Of a stretch of DNA of 64,000 nt, positions 12,881-24,200 are shown piece by piece. Made by a program: the position numbers and the translations under genes. The notes beneath the pieces are model-generated. The model worked only from the letters and a program-made list of their open reading frames with translations, ran no database searches and had not been told where the DNA came from. Within the stretch, counting starts at the first letter, position 1. Every line of letters begins with the position of its first letter. This DNA is from Vanilla planifolia. Its lineage: Eukaryota > Streptophyta > Magnoliopsida > Asparagales > Orchidaceae. The stretch is from the NCBI GenBank assembly GCA_023846275.1, contig CM043875.1:24470851-24534850 (forward strand), in the 5' to 3' direction.

Positions 12881-14292
12881 GAATAAAAAGAAAAGTATGG
12901 TGGATGTGTTTGATTAATCATATTTTAAAATATAGTAATTTATTTAACTAATCATTTTTAACGTATTTTTTTCAATTAGAAAAGATTATATAACATATAA
13001 ATATAACTGTTTTTCTTTAAAAATAATATTTAAACTATTTTATATATATCGAAAAATAAAAAAAAAAGACTTTATTAACATTTATTTATAACTTTTTATA
13101 ATATTTTAAATATTATTTTTATCAATTACTTTAATATTAGGTTACAATTCTTTCGTGTAGTAGCAATTAACATGGTGAAACATTCTCATTAGAAAGGACA
13201 TAAAAAGAGATACATAGGTAAATTAAAATAAAAGCAATAGTATTATGATGTCCTAGGATTTGATTAAACTAAATTATCTTAATTTAACAAATATATTAAT
13301 TTTTATTTGTTTAAGTAAACAAAATTTGAATTGTAAATTTAATTTTTGTTGAATAAAACTTGAATGTTTATTTTGCATAACACAATAACCAAAAATATAT
13401 CAAAATAAATGTGTTGACTTTTCAAAATAATATTGAGACAAGTATGAGTTTTTTATTTCATTAGAATAAGATATCATTTAGAATACTAGCAATTAAATGA
13501 AGTAAAAAGGATACTAATATATTTATTCAACCTATAAAATGACATTAAAGTTATGGAGAGAAATATTTTTTTAAAAGGAAAAATCTTCAAAAGATATTTA
13601 TTGAAATGAAGAAAAAAAATTATTTTTTTATCAATAAAAATGAAATTTAGAAAAATATGATAGTGGATTTTTAACCATTTCAAATTTTGGGCAAAATCAA
13701 AATTTGGAGAAAAAAAAAGGTATGATATTTTGTGGAAAAGGCAAATTTTGAGAAAATAATTATAAATTTATAATAGTAAAAAAATTAGGATATTTTGCAA
13801 AAATGTCACGTGTAGTTTTTAACAAAAGCAGCGCCTAAAAAATTAGTTATTTATTATTATATTATGATCTAACTATATAAAACGATGGCATGCTTTGGTT
13901 ATGAAAAAAAAAAGACTAATTCATTCTAATGTTATGTTTGTTAAATGAAATGACATAACGTTGATATATGTGATATGTTATAATTTCATATATGAATACA
14001 AGGAAAGTTAACACATTGCTTCTTATCTTTTATATATTATTTTTTATAATTTTATAGCATTATATTATTATGCTATAAGATAATTTATATTTATCTAGCA
14101 CCATGATGTGCTTTAACCAAAAATCATGTATCCCAACTATTTTGTTTATCATGAACAAATCATAATCGCATCATCGTTTTAAACGTCAAGATATTACGAA
14201 GATATATAATTATCAGACTTAATTATCATAATTAAATCACTCATTATCTAAACCCAAATTGGAAATATAAACCTAGATAGAAACATGAAAGC
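12881..14292. other. AT-rich intergenic region
   Basis: Upstream flank of nicastrin up to the LINE target site. Strongly AT-rich with many short A and T runs. No gene, RNA or structured repeat is recognisable. Confidence 0.6.
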
Positions 14293-14309
14293 AAAACAAA
14301 AACAAGTAG
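14293..14309 (+). repeat. LINE target-site duplication, left copy
   Basis: AAAACAAAAACAAGTAG, identical over 17 bp to 20428-20444. It marks the 5' end of the LINE. Confidence 0.93.
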
Positions 14310-17300
14310 GAGCTCGCTGATTTCATGCAGGAGCTGCAGCTGGTAGATATGGGTTTCACTGGCAATATCTTCACCTGGTGCAACGGGAAGCAAGGTGGCG
14401 CACGTATCCTTGAGAGACTCGATCGGGTGCTTATGAACACTGTGGGGATGCACGTGTTTCCCGAGTGCTCTATCACGCACCTGGGCCGGCTTGGGTCCAA
14501 CCATTGCCCTCTGCTAGTCGATTTGGGGAGCAAGAAGTCGCGAGAGAACAAGGGAAGGATACAGTTCGAGAGCGTTTGGCTGGATTTCCTGTAGTCAATT
14601 GGGGTGGTGCACCAAGCGTGGTGCAAACGCGCGATAGGCAACCATATGGAGGAGCTAACAACCAAGTTTCATCACTCGCTGGTTGCATTACGGAAGTGGA
14701 GTAAAGCCGAGATGGGGAGCATTGCTAACAATAATGTGGAGCTGGAGAGAAGCATCAACGAATTACAGATGGAGTCTCAGGAGGGGCTAGTGGAGGAGGA
14801 GAACACGTGCCTTGGCCACATGATCATGGCCTTCCACCATGGTTGTGCTCACGAGAAGAGATGGTGGTGGCAGAGAGCGAAGCTGCACTGGGCGCAGTTA
14901 TGGGACCACAACACTCGGTTTTTCCATGCAGCTGTGACGACACGTGCTCGGAAAAACTATATCGCTCAGCTGAAGGACGCAGAGGGCAAGGTGGCAGACA
15001 CGCCTAAGTTTCTCAGGGACGTCCTTTTGGCCTTCTTTGAGGCAAAGTGGCGCTACGCGGGGCGTGCACCATTGCCATTGAATTTTGTACTGTCTGTCAG
15101 CGTCTGTGGCGACATGGCCTCTAAGTTGAGTTGCAGGGTCACCGAGAACGAGATAATTGTAGATATTTGTGGAATTAGAAGGAATAAAGCTTCGGGCATT
15201 AACAGAATCACTGCTGAATTTCTACATGGATACTGAGCGATTACACGCAGGGACATCATTCGCACGGAGCTTGCTTTCTTTGAGGAGAGGAGGATGCCAA
15301 AGGAGTGGAAGGACACGTTAATTGTCCTAATCCCGAAGAGACAGGGTGTGTGCATGCTGAAGCATTTCCTGCCTATCAGTCTCCGCAATACCATATATAA
15401 GGTGATGGCACGCGTATTGGTGGAAAGACTGAAGCCCATGATGCCAAGTATCATCTGGTGCAAACAAGGTGCTTTCATCCCTGGGCGAAGCATTTCGGAC
15501 AATGTCTTCATCATGCAGGAGAGATGGCTTTCAGAATGCAAGCATGTACCAAAAAATCGGGCCTCATGGCTGTTAAGATTGATATAAAGCAGGCTTACGA
15601 CAACGTGTAATGGGATTTCCTGCTCGGGATGCTACAGCTCATGAGCTTCCCTCCTTTTTGGTGCGAATGGATTGAAGCCTGCATCACCTCTCCAAGATTT
15701 GGTGTACTCATCAACGGCTCTTGTCTTCCTTGAGTGGAGGCTCAGCGGGGGCTCCGGCAGGGTGCCCGCTCTCGCCCTACTTGTATGTCATCATGACGGA
15801 GTATCTCTCTGTGCTGGTGCGGGATAATGAGACCAAACAATTTTTCGGGTTCAGATCAGGACAGCATGTGCCGTTGATCTCGCACTTGCTTTACACGGAC
15901 GACGTCCTCTTTTATGCTTCTGGCACGCACGAAGCCGCGTGCGCGGTGTGCAGAATCATGAAGACCTTCAACAATGCAACGGGGCTTCAGGTGAACTTCT
16001 CGAAATCCAGAGTTTATTTCAGCAGAAGTATTAGCAGGAAGAATGCGAGAATGGTGGTGAAGAAACTTAATATGAAGCAGGGCCGGATGCTTACATACCT
16101 CGGGGGTTCCTATCGCGGCAAAGTAGCTGAAGAGAGAGGAACTGAATTTCCTGCTTCAGAAGATTGAAGCCTCTGTTGCCAATTGGCGGATTCATCCACA
16201 GTCGCTCGCTGACAGAGCTGTCTTGGCTTCCTCTATTCTCAACGCCATCCCGAGCTACATACAGTGCCATTTTGTTGTGCCATTGGGAGTCATCGATGAG
16301 ATTGAAATGATGATCAAAAGCTTCCTATGGTGCGGGGCGAGTAGCACGCATATGATGCATTGTGTCCTAGGACAGCGTCACTTTATCGAAGGCTGCGGGA
16401 GGACTTGGGCTTCGGGACCTCCGCGTTTGGCAACGCGTGTTGCAAATGAAGCACTGCAGGCGCCTGTTGAGCCAAGATGTGAGCCTTTGGGTGGATATTA
16501 TGAGGCAGAAGTATAATGTGACACATACCGCTTCGAAGACTCCTCGGAACGTATCCCATGCTTGCAGGCACGTGCTGGAGGCAATGCCGAGCGCGATGTC
16601 GAACTTTGTATGGAGAATCGGCAATGGGAAGACGGTGAGGTTCAAGGAAGACAATTGGATTGGTTTCCTCCCTATTTGCAGCTGACCTACTTTCATCAAT
16701 ATGAACACTGTGTAGCCGGCGAGCATGGCTGAATGCATCACTGCGGCTGGAGTCTGGGACATCGACAATATACGTGCATGAGTTGGCGAGCAACTGCCAC
16801 ACAGGGTGTTGCACCTTCCCAGGGCTCGGATGTCTAAACAGGACACGCTGCTTCAGGCCCATACTGAGATGAAGAAGGCCGACAACGGGAGAATTTTATT
16901 TGCACCTGAAATGCAGAGTTGACGACGTCACCAGGCGAAGAAGCTGGCGGGATGTGGACCAGATGAGGGGATTATGGAAGCTTAAAGTATTGTCGAGGGT
17001 GCGCATGTTCCTGTGGCACGTGGTAGGGTATCACCTCCCTACGGCGGCTTGGATGGCTCGGAGAGGACTGCTCGAGTGCAACGGATGCTCTTGGGGTTGT
17101 GCGGCAGAGGAGTCCACGCAGAATGTCTTCTGGGACTACTCGCATGCCCAGGAATTTTGGATTGATTGCCAGGTGCGCGAGGCCATGGCAACGCTGGGGC
17201 CGCCTCGGGGTGCGGGTGCCGGGCTAACTTTTCTACACCGGCTCATGGAGCTTGTCATTCGCTGGTGACAAGATGTGGGGTTGGCACCAGGCATGCCGCT

Positions 17301-17425
17301 ACTTTGGCCACTACTATGTACTACATTTGGGAAAGAAGGAATGCGAAGAGGCATAACGATCCAATGGTCAAACTCCTGCACTATGCTACGCAAGATTAAG
17401 ATCGAGGTTATCACAGCAGTAAGAC
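14310..17425 (+). pseudogene. LINE ORF2 remnant: endonuclease end, reverse transcriptase, zf-RVT
   Basis: Recognisable parts in order: the endonuclease end (about 14325-14594; VDMGFTGNIFTW, RLDR, then SNHCPLLV), a linker (14604-15236; HEKRWWWQRAKLHW), and RT (15270-16140; VLIPKRQG, QGAFIPGRSISDN, VKIDIKQAYDNV, GCPLSPYLYV and the active-site box YTDDVLFY). Then follow the ASSILNAIPSYIQC segment (16223 on) and zf-RVT (16900-17268; SRVRMFLWHVVGYHLPT). Broken: in-frame stops at about 14592, 15234 and 15608, and frame changes near 15550, 15750, 16120 and again before 16440 and 16900. The YTDD box has the two catalytic Asp. The part after zf-RVT ends with YYIWERRNAKRHN at the solo LTR junction. Confidence 0.9.
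17421..17425 (+). repeat. Target duplication of the solo LTR, left copy
   Basis: AAGAC immediately before TGTAACAG; repeated at 19806-19810. Confidence 0.85.
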
Positions 17426-19805
17426 TGTAACAGCCCTAGTTTTCTTTTATTTGTATTTTTTATATTTTTTTTATAGAAAGAGCTCTTTGAGACGAGTCCA
17501 ACGATGGTAAGTTTGTAATTTTTGGAATTTTGGATAATTAATTATGAATTTTTAAAGTTTTGGATATATTTGTAATTTCAGGATTTCAGATCCGGGATAT
17601 ATCTGCAATTTAGGATTTCCGATTTAGTTTAAAATCGGATGGAGGAAGGTAGATTTGTAATTTGGAAAAGTTCAGGGGGTGTTCTGCAAAAAAATCACGA
17701 ACGTGTCGGTACAAGGCGAAATCAACACATACGTGTCCAGTCCGGGTGAATTAATCCCCTTAAATACAGAAGCGGTTTGGAAAAGTTTTAGCGATTGCGA
17801 AAAGCTGCCGGAAATTTAACGGAAGCTCGGAAGCTCGCCGGAAAAACTGCGGCAAGGCAAGATGGTTCGTTTTATTTTGCTGTATTGGGGTTCTGTTGAG
17901 TGGGGGGAGAGTAAGAGAGGCCGGCCGAATGTTTATTTTCGGCCGGAGACGTATTGGGTTGCCGAAGGAGTGGCCGGAGTTGTCGGCCGCGAGATGCGGA
18001 ATATTTTTCCGGCAAATTGGTCGTCGAGGAGTGCGAAAGAAGTCGAAAGGAGCTTGGTAATTCCGGAGAGGGATTCGGGGAAAAGAGAAATTTACCGTGG
18101 AAGCGGCTAGAAGCCGCCGGACGCGAGCGGCGGCGAGGAGAGAGGGAAGCAGCGACGGGTGAGAAACAGGGATGATCCTGTTTGAACCGGTTCGGGTTAA
18201 CCGAACCGGAAGGCGCCCGGTTCGGGTTGAGGCGGAGGAGAGAGAGAGGGAGAGAGGAGCGGTTCAGTCGGCTGAACCGCGGAGCTGAACCGCAGGCCGG
18301 TTCAGCGGAGGCGCGGTCCAGGCGCGGCGAGAAACAAGAGAAAAATTGGGATTTTTGGGGATTTCGGGAAGTGTTTGGCAGGGCTTTTAGAAAGCTTTTC
18401 TGCGTGCGCGGTCCAGCGGGCGGTTCAGTGCCGCGTAAGCCCATTTTTGGGATTATTTTGGGGTGTGTTTGGGAAAGCTTTTAGAAAGCAGTTTTGACTA
18501 ATAAGCATATTTAAATTAATTATTTTTGTATTTTACGGGCTTGTAGGACATCAAGAAGAAGTAGAAGTGAGTAAGACAGTTGGTACAGCAAATTGAGGTA
18601 GATAAATTCGTAACCTGTGATATAGCACAATAGTATTTATTTATATTTCGATACATGGTTTCTTACGGGCTGCATTACAGTTTTTCTTTACATGATTTTT
18701 ATCTCATGGCTTGATATATGTTTTATGGTGTTATTCTCTGATTGAACTGAAAGCATAAAAGATGACAAAAAGGAAATTGAAACAAAAAGCATAATATGAG
18801 ATAAAATATAATTGGTTGGACATATTGATATGGTTTTGGCATATTTATCACATGTGTGACATGGTTGGAAAATAAAAATTGAAAATTGGATTCCTGGAGA
18901 CATTATCCTCACCACTAGGCCTAGCGGATGAGATCGCAGGGTATCGATCTTCGGATCAGATATCTGCCTAGTGTGTATGTGTACCATGACCTTCGTATAT
19001 ATTGATGACACCAGGCCTAGCGGATGTGATCGCAGGGTATCAGTACTATACCTGCCTGGTGGCACTAGGCCTAGCGGATGAGATCGCAGGGTATCGGTCT
19101 TCGGATCAGATATCTGCCTAGTGTTATGACTGGATGGATGCCGGCTGAAGGTCATTTGATATGATGATTGGATCCAGAGGATAATGATTCAGAAGGGAAT
19201 CGGGCCCAGTAAGTATATAACATATAAAATAATGGAAATGGAAATTTGGTATACATGTTTATCTGGTTTACTTTTGATACTGCATGACATTTGATAAGAA
19301 GGTATTCATATGGTTTATTTTTCACCGCTTATGAGATGTATTTTGTTTTATCATGTTTCACGGCTTGTCTTTTATATCTGGAGATTTATTTTACTTGGTT
19401 ACATAATGGATTTATCTGCTAAGATATATATGTCTCATTAGTGCTTTATCACAGGTCATGTATCCACTACACCGAGAGCTGGGGATTATAATAGTACAGG
19501 AGAGGACTATACTCCTGACATGTGAGAGGGGATAGATTTATGGTGGGAGTGGATTTGGTTTCATTTTGGTACTTCAGTTTTGTGGTTTATTGTATATATA
19601 TATACAGTTTAATATACACATGTTTTCATTTCAGCTCCATGGTATGGATATGGTTAAAATGTTTTAAAAAATATACCAGATTGGTTCGAGGGTTAGAATT
19701 GTCTCACCGTCGGGTCCCCACCTAGGCATGGTTTGTCCTCACTCGAGATTATTTCTTATGCAGCATCCTTAAATTACTGTAGTTGGTAAGGTGGGGTGCC
19801 TGATA
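17426..19805 (+). mobile_element. Solo LTR, probably Ty3/gypsy type, inserted in the LINE
   Basis: The 2380-bp block starts TGTAACAGCCC and ends GGGTGCCTGATA, with a 5-bp target duplication AAGAC on each side (17421-17425 and 19806-19810). It has no internal coding region; a TGTAACA-type start and this length fit a gypsy LTR left by LTR-LTR recombination. Inside are a GC-rich stretch (about 17800-18470) crowded with GAACCG/CGGTTC motifs and a row of three hairpins (18913-19123). The terminal TA may be a decayed CA. It is younger than the LINE it interrupts. Orientation is taken from the TGTAAC end. Confidence 0.88.
18913..19123 (+). repeat. Three consecutive hairpin-forming repeats in the solo LTR
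   Basis: Units 18913-18973, 19009-19061 and 19063-19123. Each opens with CACTAGGC or CACCAGGC and closes with its exact complement GCCTAGTG or GCCTGGTG. All share CCTAGCGGATG(A/T)GATCGCAGGGTATC. Units 1 and 3 also contain an inner stem closing on TTCG (GATC-TTCG-GATC and GGTC-TTCG-GATC). Unit 2 lacks the inner stem and is shorter. Confidence 0.88.
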
Positions 19806-19810
19806 AAGAC
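19806..19810 (+). repeat. Target duplication of the solo LTR, right copy
   Basis: AAGAC immediately after CCTGATA, followed by LINE sequence leading to the RNase H domain. Confidence 0.85.
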
Positions 19811-20345
19811 ATTGTAGCCTTTACTCATCCATGTCTAGCAGGAACCCTTGCAACTCCTCTGAACTGCCTGTAACCCATAGTTGGGTCCCCCCCTCACTGG
19901 ATGGATAAAAGTAAATTGTGACGCTGCTGTTGGGGAGGATACCGCTGGCCTTGGGTTGGTTGTGAGGGACTACATGGGGAAGCCGCTCCTTATGGTTGGT
20001 AGGAGGGTTTTCTCACAGGCTAGTGAAGCTATGGAGGTTCAAGCAATGCTCGAGGCCTTTGACCTGCCAAGGGACACCCTTTCCCAATATCACGCCATGG
20101 AGATTCAGACATATTCGATGCTGGCGCTGTAGAAGGTCCGCAAGCTCATCTCCCACCCGCCTGTGGCAGGCCATTTTGCTGAGGCTATCGAGCGCACAAG
20201 GTGCCTTGATGCACTTAGATTTTCCCACATCTATAGAGAGGGGAATGCGTCTGCTGACTGGGTCACACGCGCTGCATGTTGTATTGAGTTTGTTTGGGAG
20301 AGGGGGTGTCCCTTCGTAAGCCCCTCATTAAACTTATGCTGTTAG
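19811..20345 (+). pseudogene. LINE ORF2 remnant: C-terminal RNase H domain
   Basis: This is the continuation of the LINE after the solo LTR. From about 19881 it reads GWIKVNCDAAVGEDTAGLGL, then VVRDYMGKPLL and AMEVQAMLEAF. After one in-frame stop (20130-20132) it reads IYREGNASADWVTRAA. These are the RVT_3-type RNase H landmarks of plant LINEs: first Asp in NCDAA, the Glu in EVQAMLEA, and the last Asp in SADWVTR. A frame change lies in the C run near 19890. The coding line runs on from the sequence before 17425 once the LTR is set aside, so both halves belong to one element. Confidence 0.9.
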
Positions 20346-20427
20346 ATTTGTTAGATTTCATGTTTGACCCTCCATGAGGATCATACACGAGAATTTTTTG
20401 TATGGCTTATGCCTCCTTTTGATTTAG

Positions 20428-20444
20428 AAAACAAAAACAAGTAG
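20428..20444 (+). repeat. LINE target-site duplication, right copy
   Basis: AAAACAAAAACAAGTAG, identical to 14293-14309. It marks the 3' end of the LINE. Its leading A's may have served as or merged with the poly(A) tail. Confidence 0.93.
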
Positions 20445-21209
20445 AGAAACCAAAATGGTAATGAGAACACCAAATTTATATGAAAAACCAATTGCAATTA
20501 ACAAAAAAAAGCACCTTCTTGACTTGAGAGTTGTAATCTAAAAAGAAACATCGATAGAAATTTACTTTTAAGAATGCTTATAGAAACATAATCATCTATA
20601 AACAAGTAAATGATTTTTCACAAATAGTTTACAGATTAAAATTCTAGTAAAACAATAGAAAAAACTTTCATGAAACTCATTCAAACATACCTTAAGAAAC
20701 GTCAACTCTTCATTTCGTTTTTTTAACATTTCCCCCTAAAACACATAATCCTTAAAGAACAGCATAAAAAAGGCCCTTTTGAGTAGTATCTTGTGTTGGT
20801 TACCTCCAAGAAAACCAAGGCATTTAAGCCTGTTTTGGTGTACTAATGTTGTTTAAAAATCTATTTTTCATATAACAATACACAACAGTTTGCGTATTCA
20901 GCTTTTTGCATGACAGAATTGTTTTATAGAATAACAAACATGCTTTCGTTAAAAGGATTTACAAAGATGTTTTTTTTTTCAAAAAAACTCCATAATGACT
21001 GATATCGAGTTATTTGATAGCAATACAAAACACATCCTTCTTCATCCTCTCGTGCTCTAGTTTTCTTCTACCAAAAATGATCGATGCTCTCTGTTCACAG
21101 AAAATGAAGAATGCAGGTCTTAAAAGGTAACAGAAACACCCAAAAACTATTGCCATAGAAGAATGTATGACACATTTGAACTATATTACAAAGCAGCAAA
21201 CCTGTTTTG
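20445..21209 (-). other. 3' flank and probable 3' UTR of the Tcd gene
   Basis: AT-rich sequence between the LINE target site and the Tcd stop codon (TAA, 21210-21212 on the minus strand). The transcript end must lie here, but no single polyadenylation signal stands out. No other gene is visible. Confidence 0.5.
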
Positions 21210-24200
21210 TTACAGCATGTAGTCCTTTTCAGCTCTCTTGAGGACCACAGTCACCATCTCATAGAATTCTGGCTCCTCTTTCTTTATGCTTCCAATGGTA
21301 GAACTCTCATGTGCATCCGCCTACAGAGAAGAAGAAAAACATGGAAGACTTGCATGAAATATTGCAAAATACTAAGACCATGGTCACTATAAGGGAAGAA
21401 GAAGGGAAGGTTTCACATCAAAGAAATATACAATATTAAATGATGCAGAGAAGGAAACAGTGCCCATTGTAAGTAGTAAATGCAAGTTATTGATGTAAGA
21501 GATTACCTCTTTGAATTTCAAAAGAATCAGATTTGATACTGTAGCTGGTCTATCGCTATCCCACCTGGAGAAAACAGGAAGAGTAGCAAAATGTTCATGA
21601 TGATTAATGAAGAAGGAGATGATAAAGAATTCTTGAAGGCTAAGTTGATGACAGTACATGAAAGATTTCTGCTTTCACTTGTTTATCTTGAAGCAGGTGG
21701 GTGATAGACTATGAAAATCAACAATGTAGTACAACTGAGGTGGAAATGATTGCAATTGAGAATTGCAAGAACTCAAACTTAATTCACTTCAATAGATCAA
21801 GAATTGCAATAACTTCATTCAAAGATTTCAAACCCCTCTTCATTATGTGATTACATGTCTATTGTTTTATGCACTTGTCCATGTTGTTTTATTTCAGAAA
21901 GGTTAGCCATGAGGATGAAGAATGGTATTCACAAAATAATTTTATGGAATCAATCAGCAATTAAACCTAGAACATATATTAGAGATAACTTTTGGATGAC
22001 TAGAGTGCTGGCGAGCAGGATTTATAACACTAAAGCCATGAACGATACCATGTTCATTAAGTTAGATGTCAAAAAAATATTTGACGTTTTTTCAAGGTAA
22101 TTTGTTTTGCATTTGTTAAGATTTAAATGATTTCCTCTCAAAATTTGCTAATTGGATTGAGCAATGCATGAAGAACACAGCTTTCTTTTCTCAAATAAAT
22201 GGCGAACTAGTTGAATATTTCTTATGCAATTGAGGTGTGAAAGAATGTGATCTTATTTCCCCATGCTTATTTGCTTTGGCAAAGAGTCATTTTTCTAAGT
22301 TCTGTGAAAATTCTGTTAGTAAAAACTACTTGAATACATGTGATGTGCCTCCTTATACAATATCTCACCTTCTATATGTGGATGACTTGCTTATTTTCAA
22401 GAAGGCGACTATGGATAATGTTGAAGGTATAAATGATTCTTTAAAGAACATCCATGAAACCTCTTGTTTGAAGATTAATTTTAAAAAAAGTGAAATTTTC
22501 TCCACAAATATGCCAAGCCTAATGTTATTAACAAGATTACTACTAGTAGGAGTCAATTGCTTTTCAAATTCTTGAGTCATCCACTCCATTAAAGTTAAGA
22601 GTGGTCAATTTTAAACTTTTAATTGATAGAGTTTTAATCAAAATTTTGGGTTGAAGCTTTTTCGATCCCTAAGAAGATACATAATTTTTTTGTGAGTAAA
22701 TCCTAAGATTTATTGTTAGGACTGACAGGCTTGAAGTAGTTTTTATTTCATGGGATACTATTGCTATCCAACATATGAGTATGGTGGACAGAATTTAATA
22801 AAGATGTCTATGTTGAATACAGCATTGTAACTTAAAGAATGTTGGAAGTTAATCACGTAACGTGGAAATCTTTCTAAGATAGTTTTTGGCTTGTCTCCTT
22901 TCACATTCTTCTTCACCGATGACTGATTTTGTTAAAATTAGGACGTTTTTTATTGAAAAAACTGTCTTGGAAGTGGGGACTAACTCAAATTAGCTTCTAT
23001 TTTGGGATTCATGAATGTAATGTCTATTTCAGAAATGGAATCTATTTAAGAGGCCGTTGTCTCCTCAAACTTTGCCAATGTAAACAAGTTTAGATCGAAT
23101 GTAGCTAGAAGGAAGTCCCGAGTCATATCCTTATCATTGGATGTAAGCTTTGGAAAGTTGAAAGAGCAGAACAGGATGCCATAAGATGGTATAGAAACTG
23201 GTGATTTTACTTCAAAATCTGAAAGGTCTCCATTGAGTTTTAATATAGAATACTCTTGGGCTCAATCTGTTCAGAAAGTCAGGGAAACTCCTAAATTTCA
23301 GATTGCTCTACGGCAAGTACTTTTTAGGTAAGCACAAGAAAAAGTATAAGCTATGGAACTAATTTGAAATGTTCTTTTCGTGACCTTGAAGAAAATGATG
23401 AACATCTATTTCTTTCTTAGTTGTGAATTTACTTTTAAGGTATTTTCTAAAGTTCTTTCAGCCGATAGATTTTGGTCTTGTCTTGATAGGGATCTAACTA
23501 TGCTCATCCACAGTATTCTAAGGAAAAAATTATCTAAATCATATAGAGTTTGCTCATGGGACATAATTACTGCCTGTTGGTGTCCATGGAGGGAGAGCAA
23601 TAGGCTTATTTTTTTAGAAGAGTTCTTCTTTAGATGCTGTTTGGCTTAAGATTAGAGAAGACATATGTATAAAAGTTAATTGGTGCTATGAGGAATTTCT
23701 TCATGACAAGGAGTTAATAAGAACTTGGGAAAGTGTTGTTCTTTCAGTGATGACATTTGATCCCTTCAATCGGCATAGTTAAGACATCCAAACCTAAAAA
23801 TAGAATAAAATATCTTGGAGATCAAGTCAAGAGCTGGTTCCTGCAAGGAGGAAACTGATGTAATTGATGGCAAGCATAACGGACAGTAAATTAAATATCA
23901 AGAAGGGAAAAAAGAGAATGTTTCCAGAAATGCTGCTTGCATCTGTTTTTGGCAGAGACAGGTATGTAAACTTTGTTTTGTAGGTATTTCATGGTTGGAA
24001 AATTTCTTTACATTTATTATGTAATGGAAGAAATAGGAAGAAGTGATGCTTGGTGGTTGGTGTAATCAAAGATTGTAGCTATAATTTTTCAATGAAGTGA
24101 GATATAAAACTCCGATGTTTCCAGCAAAAAAAAAAGGTCATTTCAATAGAAGCACGTATTCAAATGCCAACTAACAAGCTCATCCACTCTAATTCGACGT

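Larger units (their letters stand above)
14310..20427 (+). mobile_element. 5'-truncated LINE (plant L1 type, with RNase H), split by a solo LTR
   Basis: A GC-rich island on an AT-rich background, flanked by a perfect 17-bp target duplication (14293-14309 and 20428-20444). It starts inside the endonuclease domain, so 5' truncation is typical target-primed integration. Domain order on the plus strand: endonuclease C-terminus, reverse transcriptase, zf-RVT zinc-binding region, then, after the solo LTR, RNase H. There is no clear separate poly(A) tail; the target duplication itself begins with four A's. Without the LTR and one LTR target copy, the element is about 3.7 kb. It lies between nicastrin and Tcd. 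Confidence 0.93.

Noticed and set aside
14273-14665. A 130-codon open frame on the minus strand, and other minus-strand frames at 15053-15541 and 16367-16862.
   Set aside because: They lie opposite the LINE ORF2 domains and have no family resemblance. They are shadows of GC-rich coding DNA.
17872-18444. A 190-codon open frame on the minus strand in the solo LTR.
   Set aside because: A Ser/Pro/Arg-rich low-complexity product of the GC-rich LTR leader, with no domain and ordinary for such sequence.
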